A stretch of 36,107 bases of DNA from Candidatus Portnoybacteria bacterium RBG_13_40_8 (GTDB lineage: Bacteria > Patescibacteriota > Minisyncoccia > RBG-13-40-8-A). Made by a program: the position numbers and the translations under genes. The notes below the pieces were generated by a model. It saw only the letters and a list, made by a program, of their open reading frames with translations, made no database searches and had not been told where the DNA came from. Location of the stretch: contig MHMT01000030.1 in assembly GCA_001819435.1 (NCBI GenBank), positions 1 through 36,107 of the forward strand, in the 5' to 3' direction. Positions 1 through 7,945 of the stretch are shown piece after piece (the first letter of the stretch is position 1; every line of letters begins with the position of its first letter).

Positions 1-717
1 GTGGGGCATAATGTAGTTAGAGAAATAGTTGAAGAAAGAAAGAAAAACGGCCCCTATAAAACAATGGCTGATTTTCTTTCTAGACTTGCTCCAACCAAAG
101 AAAGAACTGCAGTTATCAATAAAAAATCATTGGAAAGTTTAATTAGAGCCGGGGCTTTTGATAAATTGGCCCCAAGAACAGATTTACTCGAACAATTAGA
201 AAGCTTATTGGAATTTTCCCGACAAGCCCAAAAAACCAGAAATTTTGGTCAAACCAGTTTGTTTGGAGAAGAAACAACAATATGCAACAATCATCTTCTT
301 TTTTCTAATAATCATAATGGCAGAAAATTACATTCTGATGAAATCCAATGGGAAAAAGAACTTTTAGGAATGTATATTTCCGACCATCCGCTGGCCCAGC
401 ACCAAGACTTCTTAAAAGGAAAAATCGTTAAAATAAAAGACCTCTCGAAACAAAGCAGAATTGCTAAAGTAAAAATCGCCGGAGTAATCACCAAAATTAC
501 CAAATTTATCACTAAATCCGGCAAGCCAATGCTTTTTGTGACCCTGGAAGATTTAACCGGCAGAATTGAAACCCTGGTCTTTGCCGGCTTATTGGAAAGA
601 AACCCGATTATCTGGCAGGAGGGCAAAATTATTCTTTTAACCGGCAAATTAACCGACAGAGACGAGGAACAAATAAAAATCCTCTGTGACGAAGCGGAAG
701 AGCTAAAGACACAATAA
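1..717 (+). CDS. dnaE: DNA polymerase III alpha subunit, C-terminal part (partial)
   Basis: This is the C-terminal end of the replicative polymerase subunit DnaE. The reading frame is open at base 1, and the first residues (GHNVVREIVEER) match the interior helix-hairpin-helix region of DnaE, so the true start is upstream of the window. Residues about 1-75 carry the HhH DNA-binding part, followed by a linker with LFGEE and the conserved WEKELLGMYISDHPL segment. An OB-fold at about 150-205 (KVKIAGVITKITKF...PMLFVTLEDLTGRIE) probably contacts single-stranded DNA. The protein ends soon after the OB-fold, so the tau-binding tail is short. The stop is 5 nt before thrS, suggesting co-transcription. 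Confidence 0.93.
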   Translation: MGHNVVREIVEERKKNGPYKTMADFLSRLAPTKERTAVINKKSLESLIRAGAFDKLAPRTDLLEQLESLLEFSRQAQKTRNFGQTSLFGEETTICNNHLLFSNNHNGRKLHSDEIQWEKELLGMYISDHPLAQHQDFLKGKIVKIKDLSKQSRIAKVKIAGVITKITKFITKSGKPMLFVTLEDLTGRIETLVFAGLLERNPIIWQEGKIILLTGKLTDRDEEQIKILCDEAEELKTQ

Positions 718-722
718 AATAT

Positions 723-2417
723 ATGAAAATTGATACAATACGACATTCAATATCGCATATTATGGCCCAGGCAGTGAAAGACATCTTCCGGGATGTTAAA
801 TTTGCTATTGGACCAACAATTGAAAATGGATTTTATTATGATTTCGGATTATCCCAAACTTTGACCCCAGAAGATCTGCCAAAAATTGAAAAACGGATGC
901 GTGAACTGATTAAACAGAATATCAAATTTGAGAAAAAACTGGTTTCTAAAACTGAAGCTAGTAAGTTATTCAAAAATCAACCCTTTAAACTGGAATTGAT
1001 AAAAGACCTAAAAACAAAAAGAGCCACGATTTATAAATCCGGAGGATTTACTGATTTATGCGCTGGGCCGCATGTCAAATCAAGCAAAGAAATAAATCAC
1101 GAGGCATTTAAATTAATAAAAATCGCTGGTGCCTACTGGCAAGGCGATGAAAAAAATCTAATGTTGCAGAGAATTTACGGCGTGGCATTTGAAACCAGGA
1201 ATGAACTTGATACTTATTTAAAACAAATCGAAGAAGCGGAAAAACGCGACCACCGCGTTTTGGGTCAGAGACTGGATTTATTCAGCATTGATGAAGAAGT
1301 TGGGCCGGGCCTGATTTTGTGGCATCCCAAAGGCGCGATGCTCCGTCAAACAATTGAAGATTTCTGGATAAAAGAACATTTAGCAAATGGCTACGAAATT
1401 ATCAGAAGTCCCCATGTGGGAAGAATAAAACTCTGGCAAACTTCCGGTCATACAAATTTCTACAAAGAAAATATGTTCGGTCCAATGGAAGTTGAGGGCG
1501 ATAAATATCTGATTAAACCAATGAATTGCCCATTCCATATGAAAATCTACAAAACCCAAACCAGAAGCTACAGGGACTTACCATTAAGATGGGCAGAGCT
1601 GGGAACCGTATACAGATATGAACGTTCCGGTGTTCTTCACGGCCTAGTCAGAGTTCGCGGCTTTACCCAAGATGATGCCCATATAATTTGTACTCCGGAA
1701 CAACTATCCGACGAGGTAATGCGAGCAGTAAAATTCGGAATTAAACTGCTCAAAGATTTCGGGTTTAAAGAATATGGTATTTATCTGGCCACCCGACCAA
1801 AAGATTTTGTTGGAACAGCAAAAAACTGGGATAAGGCAATCGAGACTCTGAAATTCGTCCTTAATAAATTAAAGCTTAAATATCAAATTGACGAAGGTGG
1901 TGGGGTTTTCTACGGACCGAAAATTGATATTAAAATCAAAGATTCTTTGGGCAGAGAATGGCAATGTACTACTGTCCAGTTTGACTTCAATTTGCCGGAA
2001 AGATTTGACTTGGTTTATATTGATGACAAAGGCAAGAAACAAAGACCATATATGGTCCATCGTGCGTTACTGGGCTCGCTAGAACGCTTTGTGGGCGTTT
2101 TATTAGAGCATCATGCTGGTGCACTACCATTATGGCTTTCTCCTGTCCAGATTTATGTTATTCCGGTTGGCTCGCGCCATGAAAAATATGCCCACCAAAT
2201 TGGTAATGATCTAATAGAAAAAGGATTTAGAATAAAAATAAAAGACGAGAATGAAACTGTTTCCAAAAAAATCCGCGAAGGAGAAATGCAAAAAATTCCC
2301 TATATGCTGGTAGTTGGTGATGCTGAGCAAAAAGCAAAATCCGTCCGCGTCAGAACCAGAGAAAAAGGAGATATTGGAATGAAAAAAATGGATAAATTTA
2401 TTAAAGAATTGAAATGA
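723..2417 (+). CDS. thrS: Threonyl-tRNA synthetase lacking the N-terminal TGS domain
   Basis: Class II aminoacyl-tRNA synthetase charging tRNA-Thr. The 564-aa protein begins directly in the SAD editing domain: HSISH (residues 8-12) and CAGPH (about 113-117) give the HxxxH and CxxxH zinc/editing residues. The TGS domain that normally precedes this is absent, and dnaE ends only 5 nt upstream, so it is not hidden by a wrong start. The catalytic core has MNCPFH (zinc Cys), the motif-2 region YRYERSG, VRGFTQDDAH (zinc His) and motif 3 MVHRALLGSLERF. The C-terminal anticodon-binding domain starts near PVQIYVIPVG. The stop overlaps the miaB-miaA start as ATGA, implying translational coupling. Confidence 0.95.
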   Translation: MKIDTIRHSISHIMAQAVKDIFRDVKFAIGPTIENGFYYDFGLSQTLTPEDLPKIEKRMRELIKQNIKFEKKLVSKTEASKLFKNQPFKLELIKDLKTKRATIYKSGGFTDLCAGPHVKSSKEINHEAFKLIKIAGAYWQGDEKNLMLQRIYGVAFETRNELDTYLKQIEEAEKRDHRVLGQRLDLFSIDEEVGPGLILWHPKGAMLRQTIEDFWIKEHLANGYEIIRSPHVGRIKLWQTSGHTNFYKENMFGPMEVEGDKYLIKPMNCPFHMKIYKTQTRSYRDLPLRWAELGTVYRYERSGVLHGLVRVRGFTQDDAHIICTPEQLSDEVMRAVKFGIKLLKDFGFKEYGIYLATRPKDFVGTAKNWDKAIETLKFVLNKLKLKYQIDEGGGVFYGPKIDIKIKDSLGREWQCTTVQFDFNLPERFDLVYIDDKGKKQRPYMVHRALLGSLERFVGVLLEHHAGALPLWLSPVQIYVIPVGSRHEKYAHQIGNDLIEKGFRIKIKDENETVSKKIREGEMQKIPYMLVVGDAEQKAKSVRVRTREKGDIGMKKMDKFIKELK

Positions 2418-4315
2418 AATACTTTATCAAAACCTTTGGCTGTCAGATGAACGAGAGCGATTCCGAAAGAATCGCTGCTTTTTTAGAAATGCAGGAATAT
2501 AGGGGCACCTCGAAAATGGAAAATGCTGATTTAATCGTGGTTAACGCTTGTTCTGTGCGCCAAACTGCGATTGACAGAATATTTGGGTTAAAGCAAAAAT
2601 TTGCTCGCCTAAAGTTTAAAAAACCAAATCTTAAGTTGGTTCTCACTGGCTGTTTTTTGAAATCTGATGAAAGAAAATTTAAAGAATTCTTTGACGAAAT
2701 ACTCACCATAAATCAACTTCTGGGGAAAAATTATTTGGCAATCCAACCAAAATATCTTTTTCCTCAATCGGCTTTTGTGCCGATTATGACTGGCTGCAAT
2801 AATTTTTGTTCCTACTGTGTGGTTCCATACACCCGAGGGAGAGAAATTTCTCGCCCAGTGAAAGAAATTATTGAAGAAGTGAAAGATTTATTGAAAGATG
2901 GCTATAAAGAAATAACCTTATTGGGCCAGAATGTTAATTCGTATAAATATGGCTTCGCCAAACTTCTTCAAAAAATAAATAATATTCCTGGTGATTTTCA
3001 AATAAAATTTCTCACCTCTCACCCCAAAGATATGTCTGATGAACTAATTGATGCCATTGCTAAATATAAAAAAGTATTCAAAGAAATCCACTTACCAATA
3101 CAAAGCGGGGACGACAAAATTTTAAGAAAAATGAATCGAGGATATACCGCTAAACAATATTTGGATTTAATTGAAAAAATTAAGCGCAAAATTCCCAATG
3201 CAAAAATTACTACCGATGTGATTGTTGGTTTTCCCGGAGAAACCAAAAAACAATTCGAAAATACGGTTAAACTTTTTAAAAAAGTCGGATTCAGTCTAGC
3301 TTACGTGAATAAATATTCTACCAGAAGAGAAGCTCCTGCCAGTCATTTCGAAAATGATGTTCCGCTTGAAGAAAAAAAGCGTCGCTGGAAAATTTTAAAT
3401 GACTTGGTAAACTCGCCTCAAAAGCCGAAAATTATCGTTGTCTTGGGGCCAACAGCTTCTGGTAAATCCGATTTGGCAGTTAAGATTGCCAAAAACTTCA
3501 ACGGCGAAATTTTATCTGCTGATTCGAGGCAAATTTATAAAGATATAAATATCGGCACAGGAAAAATCACTAAACAGGAAATGCAAGGAATCTCCCATTA
3601 TTGTCTGGATATCGCAAGTCCCAAAAAACAAATCAGCGTTGCCGAATATCGCGAAAAAGCCCTTAAGGCAATTGAGAAAATTTATAAAAAAGGAAAAATC
3701 CCGATTATCTGCGGAGGAACAGGCTTTTATATTCAGACTGTTGTCGAAGGGTTAAATATTCCAAAGGTTAAACCGGACCGGGAATTAAGAAAAGAATTGG
3801 AGAAGAAAACAACCGAAGAATTATTTAAGGAATTAAAAAAACTCGACCCAAAACGAGCTAGAAATATTGATGCCAAAAATCCCAGAAGATTAATCAGGGC
3901 TTTAGAGATAATTAAAAAAACAGGGAAGCCAGTACCCCCTCTTCAATTCTCCGCCCAAGGCGGACCAGCCTCGGGCTGGGAAGTTCTTTATCTCGGCATC
4001 AAAAAATCCCCCATTAAACTCAAAAGATTAATCAATCAAAGAATTGATAAAATGATTAAAATGGGACTAGAAAAAGAGGTTAAAAAATTGGTCAAAAAAT
4101 ACGGCTGGACAATGGTATTAAAAAATGCAATTGGTTATCAGGAATGGGAAAAATCTAGAGATAAAAAAATGATCGCCAATGCGATCAAAAACAATACCTA
4201 TCATTACGCCAAGCGACAATTAACTTGGTTTAAAAAATATCCCGGCGATAAAATTCTTTGGATATCCAATTTTAAACAAGCGGGAAAATTAGTTAAAACC
4301 TTTATTCAAACTTGA
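2414..4315 (+). CDS. MiaB-MiaA fusion: tRNA A37 methylthiotransferase joined to dimethylallyltransferase
   Basis: One 633-aa reading frame holds both enzymes of ms2i6A37 synthesis. Residues 1 to about 335 are MiaB: an N-terminal domain with the three cluster Cys (FGCQMNES, NACSVR, TGCF), the radical-SAM CNNFCSYC motif, GRE, and the QSGDDKILRKMNRGY and TDVIVGFPGET segments. Residues about 337-633 are MiaA: P-loop GPTASGKS, DSRQIYKDINIGTGK, GGTGFYIQ, RNPRR-like helix (KNPRRLIRALEI) and the C-terminal RQLTWFKK. The MiaB part stops where its TRAM RNA-binding domain should begin (ILNDLVNSPQKPKIIVVLG). No ATG or stop lies near the junction, so this reads as a true fusion rather than two overlapping genes. 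MiaA acts first, MiaB second, so one polypeptide could do both steps. The symbols would be miaB and miaA. Confidence 0.93.
   Translation: MKYFIKTFGCQMNESDSERIAAFLEMQEYRGTSKMENADLIVVNACSVRQTAIDRIFGLKQKFARLKFKKPNLKLVLTGCFLKSDERKFKEFFDEILTINQLLGKNYLAIQPKYLFPQSAFVPIMTGCNNFCSYCVVPYTRGREISRPVKEIIEEVKDLLKDGYKEITLLGQNVNSYKYGFAKLLQKINNIPGDFQIKFLTSHPKDMSDELIDAIAKYKKVFKEIHLPIQSGDDKILRKMNRGYTAKQYLDLIEKIKRKIPNAKITTDVIVGFPGETKKQFENTVKLFKKVGFSLAYVNKYSTRREAPASHFENDVPLEEKKRRWKILNDLVNSPQKPKIIVVLGPTASGKSDLAVKIAKNFNGEILSADSRQIYKDINIGTGKITKQEMQGISHYCLDIASPKKQISVAEYREKALKAIEKIYKKGKIPIICGGTGFYIQTVVEGLNIPKVKPDRELRKELEKKTTEELFKELKKLDPKRARNIDAKNPRRLIRALEIIKKTGKPVPPLQFSAQGGPASGWEVLYLGIKKSPIKLKRLINQRIDKMIKMGLEKEVKKLVKKYGWTMVLKNAIGYQEWEKSRDKKMIANAIKNNTYHYAKRQLTWFKKYPGDKILWISNFKQAGKLVKTFIQT
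3950..3979. repeat. Double-hairpin palindromic insert inside the MiaA part
   Basis: Two adjacent perfect 6-bp hairpins, TCCGCC-caa-GGCGGA and CCAGCC-tcg-GGCTGG, lie in frame within the coding sequence and encode the low-complexity stretch SAQGGPASGW. The stretch is much more GC-rich than the surrounding gene and sits in the variable region of MiaA between the RALEI helix and the WEVLYLGI strand. The shape is like palindromic elements known to insert in frame into genes elsewhere. Only one copy is in this window, so its repeat status is inferred. Confidence 0.6.
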
Positions 4316-4339
4316 CAGGTTCTATAGCTATGCTATAAT
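4312..4339 (+). promoter_or_regulatory. Sigma70-type promoter for the 254-aa membrane protein gene
   Basis: TTGACA at 4312-4317 and TATAAT at 4334-4339 are both perfect consensus boxes with a 16-bp spacer. The -35 box overlaps the stop codon of the miaB-miaA fusion. A strong Shine-Dalgarno GGAGGT (4358-4363) follows, 8 nt before the ATG at 4372. Confidence 0.85.
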
Positions 4340-4371
4340 ATAGATATCTCGCAAAAAGGAGGTAAAATGCG

Positions 4372-5136
4372 ATGAAAAACAAAAGTTTGAAGGTTTTCGT
4401 GGCTTGCGCTTTGGGCGCGGGCATCGGCTCTTTGACAGCTTTACAACTCGGCATTTTCTGGTGGCTCGGTCTCTTGGTCGGCGGATTCGTAGGGTATGTT
4501 TCTTACGAATTCAAAGCCGTGCTCAGGGCAATGGCTTCGGCCTGGAAAACCGCAGTGAAGTTACGCCCTCATTGGAAAAATTTCTGGATGTTATTTGCTA
4601 GTTTTCTTTCAGTGTCTTTGTGGATACTTCTGCCTTTTGCTATGGTTTCCTTGGTAGTCAGTGACAAAGTACTACATTGGGGGTTGTTAGGAATGACGAC
4701 GGGGGCCATTGTCTTCGGCTTTGTGTTTGGATTGGCGTTCGCACTTGACCAATCATCATCTGCACAAACTAACGCAAAAGAAACATTTGATATGTTGGTC
4801 AAAAAGGGCAGTCCCATTTCAGTATTCTTTTACTGGCTTCCGAAAGGTATTATCTGGGTGATAATCAGAATCCCCAAAGCAGTTCTGGCAATGATTATCG
4901 GTCTGGTTAAACTCGCCAAGCTTATGACGAAATTCATCAAGACGATTTTCATCACCATCCATTCCGAGATTCGCCTGCTTTGCGGAGTAGATGCTGCTAT
5001 CGGAACTGCCATCGGTTACTTTGCCGGAAACGCCATTATCGGCGCAATTGCTGGCGGGCTGTTCGGGCTGCTTAATTATGAAGTCGTTTCCAGACGGATA
5101 CTTCGCCTCGTACCCGTAAAAGCAACGCCGAAATAA
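4372..5136 (+). CDS. Membrane protein with duplicated glycine-rich segments, function unknown
   Basis: A 254-aa integral membrane protein that I cannot assign to a function. It has glycine-rich hydrophobic segments at both ends: residues about 9-48 (CALGAGIGSL...LVGGFVGYVSYEF) and about 203-245 (AIGTAIGYFAGNAI...GGLFGLLNYEV). The two share a pattern ending in G-x-x-Y/N-Y-E, which suggests internal duplication. Hydrophobic stretches at about 70-95 and 105-125 lie between them, and a Lys-rich amphipathic part at about 165-195. The start is fixed by GGAGGT 8 nt upstream; the ATG at 4367 would give only two codons. Base composition is more GC-rich than its neighbours. With its own consensus promoter and a terminator it forms a monocistronic unit likely to be well expressed. 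Confidence 0.85.
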   Translation: MKNKSLKVFVACALGAGIGSLTALQLGIFWWLGLLVGGFVGYVSYEFKAVLRAMASAWKTAVKLRPHWKNFWMLFASFLSVSLWILLPFAMVSLVVSDKVLHWGLLGMTTGAIVFGFVFGLAFALDQSSSAQTNAKETFDMLVKKGSPISVFFYWLPKGIIWVIIRIPKAVLAMIIGLVKLAKLMTKFIKTIFITIHSEIRLLCGVDAAIGTAIGYFAGNAIIGAIAGGLFGLLNYEVVSRRILRLVPVKATPK

Positions 5137-5150
5137 CCTTCGGAACAAAA

Positions 5151-5185
5151 AGAGGGATTCTCCCGAGAGAGTTCCTCGTTTTTAT
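5151..5185 (+). terminator. Rho-independent terminator
   Basis: The arms GAGGGATTCTC and GAGAGTTCCTC, with G-U pairs and a CCGA loop, are followed by a T-run (GTTTTTATTTT). It lies 15 nt after the stop of the 254-aa membrane protein gene. Confidence 0.75.
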
Positions 5186-5234
5186 TTTCGCCAAATGAAA
5201 AACAAGCAGAAAAATGGATTAAACAATTTCTGGA

Positions 5235-5453
5235 TTAATCTTTTTTCGGTTCCCTGGATTTCTCCGGGTTCTTCAAAAATCCCTCTGCGCGGTCTTCGGG
5301 AATGCCAAGTTCTTCCAATGTTTTTTTCTTTTCCTTTTCAAATTCTTCATCCGGTAATTCAAATAGCCTCTCCATCTCTTCATTCGCCTTTTTTTGTATT
5401 TCCTCTTTTTCGATCGCCTTCTTTATTTCTTCCTGAGAAAATTCTTTTGACAT
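5235..5453 (-). CDS. Small highly charged hypothetical protein
   Basis: A 72-aa protein dominated by Glu and Lys (EEIKKAIEKEEIQKK, EEFEKEKKKTLEEL), probably helical or coiled-coil with a short Pro-containing tail (IPEDRAEGF). No family is recognised. It begins 2 nt after the gatB stop codon on the same strand, so it is probably the last gene of that unit. The opposite-strand 86-aa ORF in the same place has low-complexity Phe/Ser/Pro composition and looks like a shadow. Confidence 0.7.
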   Translation of the reverse strand: MSKEFSQEEIKKAIEKEEIQKKANEEMERLFELPDEEFEKEKKKTLEELGIPEDRAEGFLKNPEKSREPKKD

Positions 5454-5455
5454 AA

Positions 5456-6883
5456 TTATTTGATTAATTTTTTAATTAATTTTGCGAGAATTTGGGGATT
5501 CGCCTTACTTTTGCTCTCCCGCATTGCCTGACCAACTAAGAATTGTAAGGCGGTTTCCTTGCCTTTTTTATAATCCTCTATTGCCTGAGGATTATTTTTT
5601 ATTATTGTTTCTACCGCGATTTCCAGCTCTTCTTCGTTGCTCACTTGCTTTAAATTTTTACTCTCAATAATTTGAGAAGGGTCTTTCCCGCTTAAAAACA
5701 TTTCCCTCAAGACCTCCTGGGCTCCGCTCGAAGAAATTTCACCAATAAAAGTTAAATAAATCAGTTCAGCGAAATTCTCAGGAGTTATCTTGGTCTCTCC
5801 CTCATAAATGTATTTAGGAAACTCTGTAAGAATGTAATTAGCGCTCAATTTTATTAGTTTATCTAGGTCGGTTTTGATTTTTCCACTTTTTAACCAAGCC
5901 TTCAATTCGCTAACGGTTCTCTCGAAAAAATCGCCTAAATTTTTAAATATAACCAAGTTTTCAATGGTCAAGTCAGGAATTTTATATTCTCTCTTAAACC
6001 TTTCCTTACGAGCATTTGGTAATTCAGAGATCGCGTTTCCCAATTTTTCGATTTCTTCAGCTGAAAAAGTTAATGGCGGCAAATCTGGTTCCGGAAAGTA
6101 GCGATAATCTTCGGCTTCTTCTTTTACCCTCTGAGAAAATGTTTGTTGTTTATTGTCGTTCCAGCCTCTTGTTTCGTGAGCAATTTGTCCCTTGCTTTCT
6201 AAAATTTCTTTTTGTCTATCTATTTCATAATCGATTGCTCGCTCAACTGAACGAAAAGAATTCAAATTCTTAATCTCGACCTTGGTTCCCATATCCAAAG
6301 ATATATTTGCTTCAACCCGCATCTGTCCTTTCTCCATATCCGCATCAGAGATTCCTAAATATTTAAAAATAAGCTGTAATTCCTGAGAAAATTTTCTCGC
6401 CTCAACTGCCGAGGTTACATCTGGCTCTGTTACTAATTCCATTAAAGGCACGCCAGCTCGATTAAAGTCGACCAAAGAATATTTATCGTCCTGATCGTGT
6501 AATAATTTGCCCGTATCCTCTTCCAAATGAACTCTGCGAATTCTTATTTTCTTACCATCGATTTCAAGATAACCATCCCTGCATAATGGCGCCTCGTATT
6601 GGCTTATCTGATAACCTTTGGGCAAATCGGGGTAAAAATAATTTTTTCTTTCAAACCAGCTTTTTTCTGCGATTCGGCAATTAACGGCCAGTCCAACTTT
6701 TATTACGCTTTCAATTGCTTCCTTGTTTATAACCGGCAAAGAACCCGGTTGAGCCGTGCAAACCGGACAGATATTAATATTTGGCTCTTTTTTTAAGGGC
6801 TCGCTCAGACAATCACAAAACATTTTTGTTCTGGTTTTTAATTCCACGTGAATCTCTAATCCGATTGTCGATTGTCTTTTCAT
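5456..6883 (-). CDS. gatB: Asp/Glu-tRNA amidotransferase subunit B
   Basis: GatB of the GatCAB complex, which converts misacylated Glu-tRNA(Gln) and Asp-tRNA(Asn) to the cognate amidated forms. The 475-aa length is normal. It opens with GLEIHVELKT, then a CxC...CxxC zinc site (FCDC, CPVC), the KNYFYPDLPKGYQISQYE block, HLEEDTGKL, and DFNRAGVPLMELVTEPD. The C-terminal tail (NPQAIEDYKKGKETALQFLVGQ) is the YqeY-like tRNA-binding domain. gatC and gatA lie about 10 kb away on the same strand, so the three subunits are not in one operon. A terminator separates gatB from the upstream deaminase gene. Confidence 0.96.
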   Translation of the reverse strand: MKRQSTIGLEIHVELKTRTKMFCDCLSEPLKKEPNINICPVCTAQPGSLPVINKEAIESVIKVGLAVNCRIAEKSWFERKNYFYPDLPKGYQISQYEAPLCRDGYLEIDGKKIRIRRVHLEEDTGKLLHDQDDKYSLVDFNRAGVPLMELVTEPDVTSAVEARKFSQELQLIFKYLGISDADMEKGQMRVEANISLDMGTKVEIKNLNSFRSVERAIDYEIDRQKEILESKGQIAHETRGWNDNKQQTFSQRVKEEAEDYRYFPEPDLPPLTFSAEEIEKLGNAISELPNARKERFKREYKIPDLTIENLVIFKNLGDFFERTVSELKAWLKSGKIKTDLDKLIKLSANYILTEFPKYIYEGETKITPENFAELIYLTFIGEISSSGAQEVLREMFLSGKDPSQIIESKNLKQVSNEEELEIAVETIIKNNPQAIEDYKKGKETALQFLVGQAMRESKSKANPQILAKLIKKLIK

Positions 6884-6910
6884 ATTTTTATCCTATCATT
6901 TTTCTCTAAA

Positions 6911-6939
6911 TAAAAAAAGTCCCGACTCTGGTCGGGACT
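6911..6939 (-). terminator. Rho-independent terminator after the dCMP deaminase gene
   Basis: A perfect 9-bp hairpin AGTCCCGAC-tctg-GTCGGGACT is followed on the minus strand by a run of seven T. It ends the secE-nusG-rplK-deaminase unit six bases after the deaminase stop. Confidence 0.88.
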
Positions 6940-6944
6940 GTTCT

Positions 6945-7502
6945 TCATCTCAAGTAGCCTCTGTCTTGCCTTTGCTTTTTTGCCTCCTTAAATCTTGCGC
7001 CATACTGATGAGTATCATCAATAATGTCTTTTTTCTGCCATTCTCTTATCCAATCGACAATCTTGAAAGCTTTTATCTTACCATATCTAGTAGAGCAAAT
7101 AACCTGATCCAGACCAGCGTTGATAATCATCTTTTTACAAATAAAACAGGGAAAAGCATCAATAAGCTTACCCTCTCTCGGATCTTCTCCGTAAATATAC
7201 ATGTGACCATTCAATAAGCTTACTCCGGCCCGAGCTGCGTTTATAATCGCATTTTGTTCTGCGTGAACGCTCCGACACAACTCGTAACGCTGACCATGAG
7301 GAATATTCTGTTTGTCTCTTAAACAAAATCCGTGTTCAAAACTATCCTTTGTTTTCCTCGGTGCGCCAACATAACCGGTGGCAATAATCTGGTCATCTCG
7401 AATAATAATTGCTCCAATTCTTCTCCTGAAACAAGTGCTTCTTCGGGCTACCTCCTTAGCAATGTTCAAATAATATTCTTCTTTAGATGGTCTTTTTTTC
7501 AA
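6945..7502 (-). CDS. Deoxycytidylate (dCMP) deaminase, ComEB-like
   Basis: A zinc-dependent deaminase that would convert dCMP to dUMP, the precursor for dTMP synthesis. The 185-aa protein has the catalytic HAEQNAI motif (His80, Glu82) and the second zinc motif PCFICKKM (Cys119, Cys122), plus the N-terminal RRIGAIIIRDDQIIATGYVGAP block. The start is a TTG at 7502, supported by GGAGG six bases upstream; no ATG fits. It follows rplK by 17 nt, where rplA would be expected in many bacteria. A ComEB role in competence cannot be separated from the metabolic one by sequence. Confidence 0.92.
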   Translation of the reverse strand: MKKRPSKEEYYLNIAKEVARRSTCFRRRIGAIIIRDDQIIATGYVGAPRKTKDSFEHGFCLRDKQNIPHGQRYELCRSVHAEQNAIINAARAGVSLLNGHMYIYGEDPREGKLIDAFPCFICKKMIINAGLDQVICSTRYGKIKAFKIVDWIREWQKKDIIDDTHQYGARFKEAKKQRQDRGYLR

Positions 7503-7519
7503 AGTACACCTCCTTATTT

Positions 7520-7942
7520 TTATGTAATTTCAATTCCCATATTTTTTGCGGTTCCTTCAATCATTTTCATGGCTGCTTCTATGTCATCGGCATTTAAGTC
7601 TGCCATTTTTTTCTCGGCAATTTCTCTGATTTGCTGTTTTGTGACCTTACCAACCTTATCTTTCTGCGGAACGCCGGATCCTTTTTCAATCCCAGCTGCT
7701 TTTTTCAATAAATCGGCAGCAGGAGGAGTTTTGAGTACAAATTCAAAGCTTCGGTCTTCGAAAATAGTAATCACCGCTGGAACAATATTTCCGGTCATAT
7801 CTTTTGTGGCATCGTTAAACTGCTGACAAAACTGCATCAGATTAATGCCATGAGGCCCCAGGGCCGTACCCACCGGAGGGGCTGGATTTGCCTTTCCGGC
7901 CTCAAGTTGTAGTTTTACAATTGCCTTTATTCTTTTGGGCAT
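7520..7942 (-). CDS. rplK: 50S ribosomal protein L11
   Basis: L11 of the GTPase-associated centre of the large subunit. At 140 aa it is full length, with the N-terminal [21 protein letters not shown] and [11 protein letters not shown] segments and the C-terminal rRNA-binding domain ([40 protein letters not shown]). It starts 3 nt after the nusG stop in the conserved secE-nusG-rplK order. rplA does not follow. Confidence 0.97.
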   Translation of the reverse strand: MPKRIKAIVKLQLEAGKANPAPPVGTALGPHGINLMQFCQQFNDATKDMTGNIVPAVITIFEDRSFEFVLKTPPAADLLKKAAGIEKGSGVPQKDKVGKVTKQQIREIAEKKMADLNADDIEAAMKMIEGTAKNMGIEIT

Positions 7943-7945
7943 AAA

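Noticed and set aside
3380-3450. Frameshift or two genes at the miaB-miaA joint
   Set aside because: The frame is open across the joint with no stop, no ATG and no Shine-Dalgarno, and the domains join cleanly.
5195-5455. 86-aa plus-strand ORF
   Set aside because: Low-complexity Phe/Ser/Pro composition and opposite the better 72-aa gene that follows gatB by 2 nt. It looks like a shadow.
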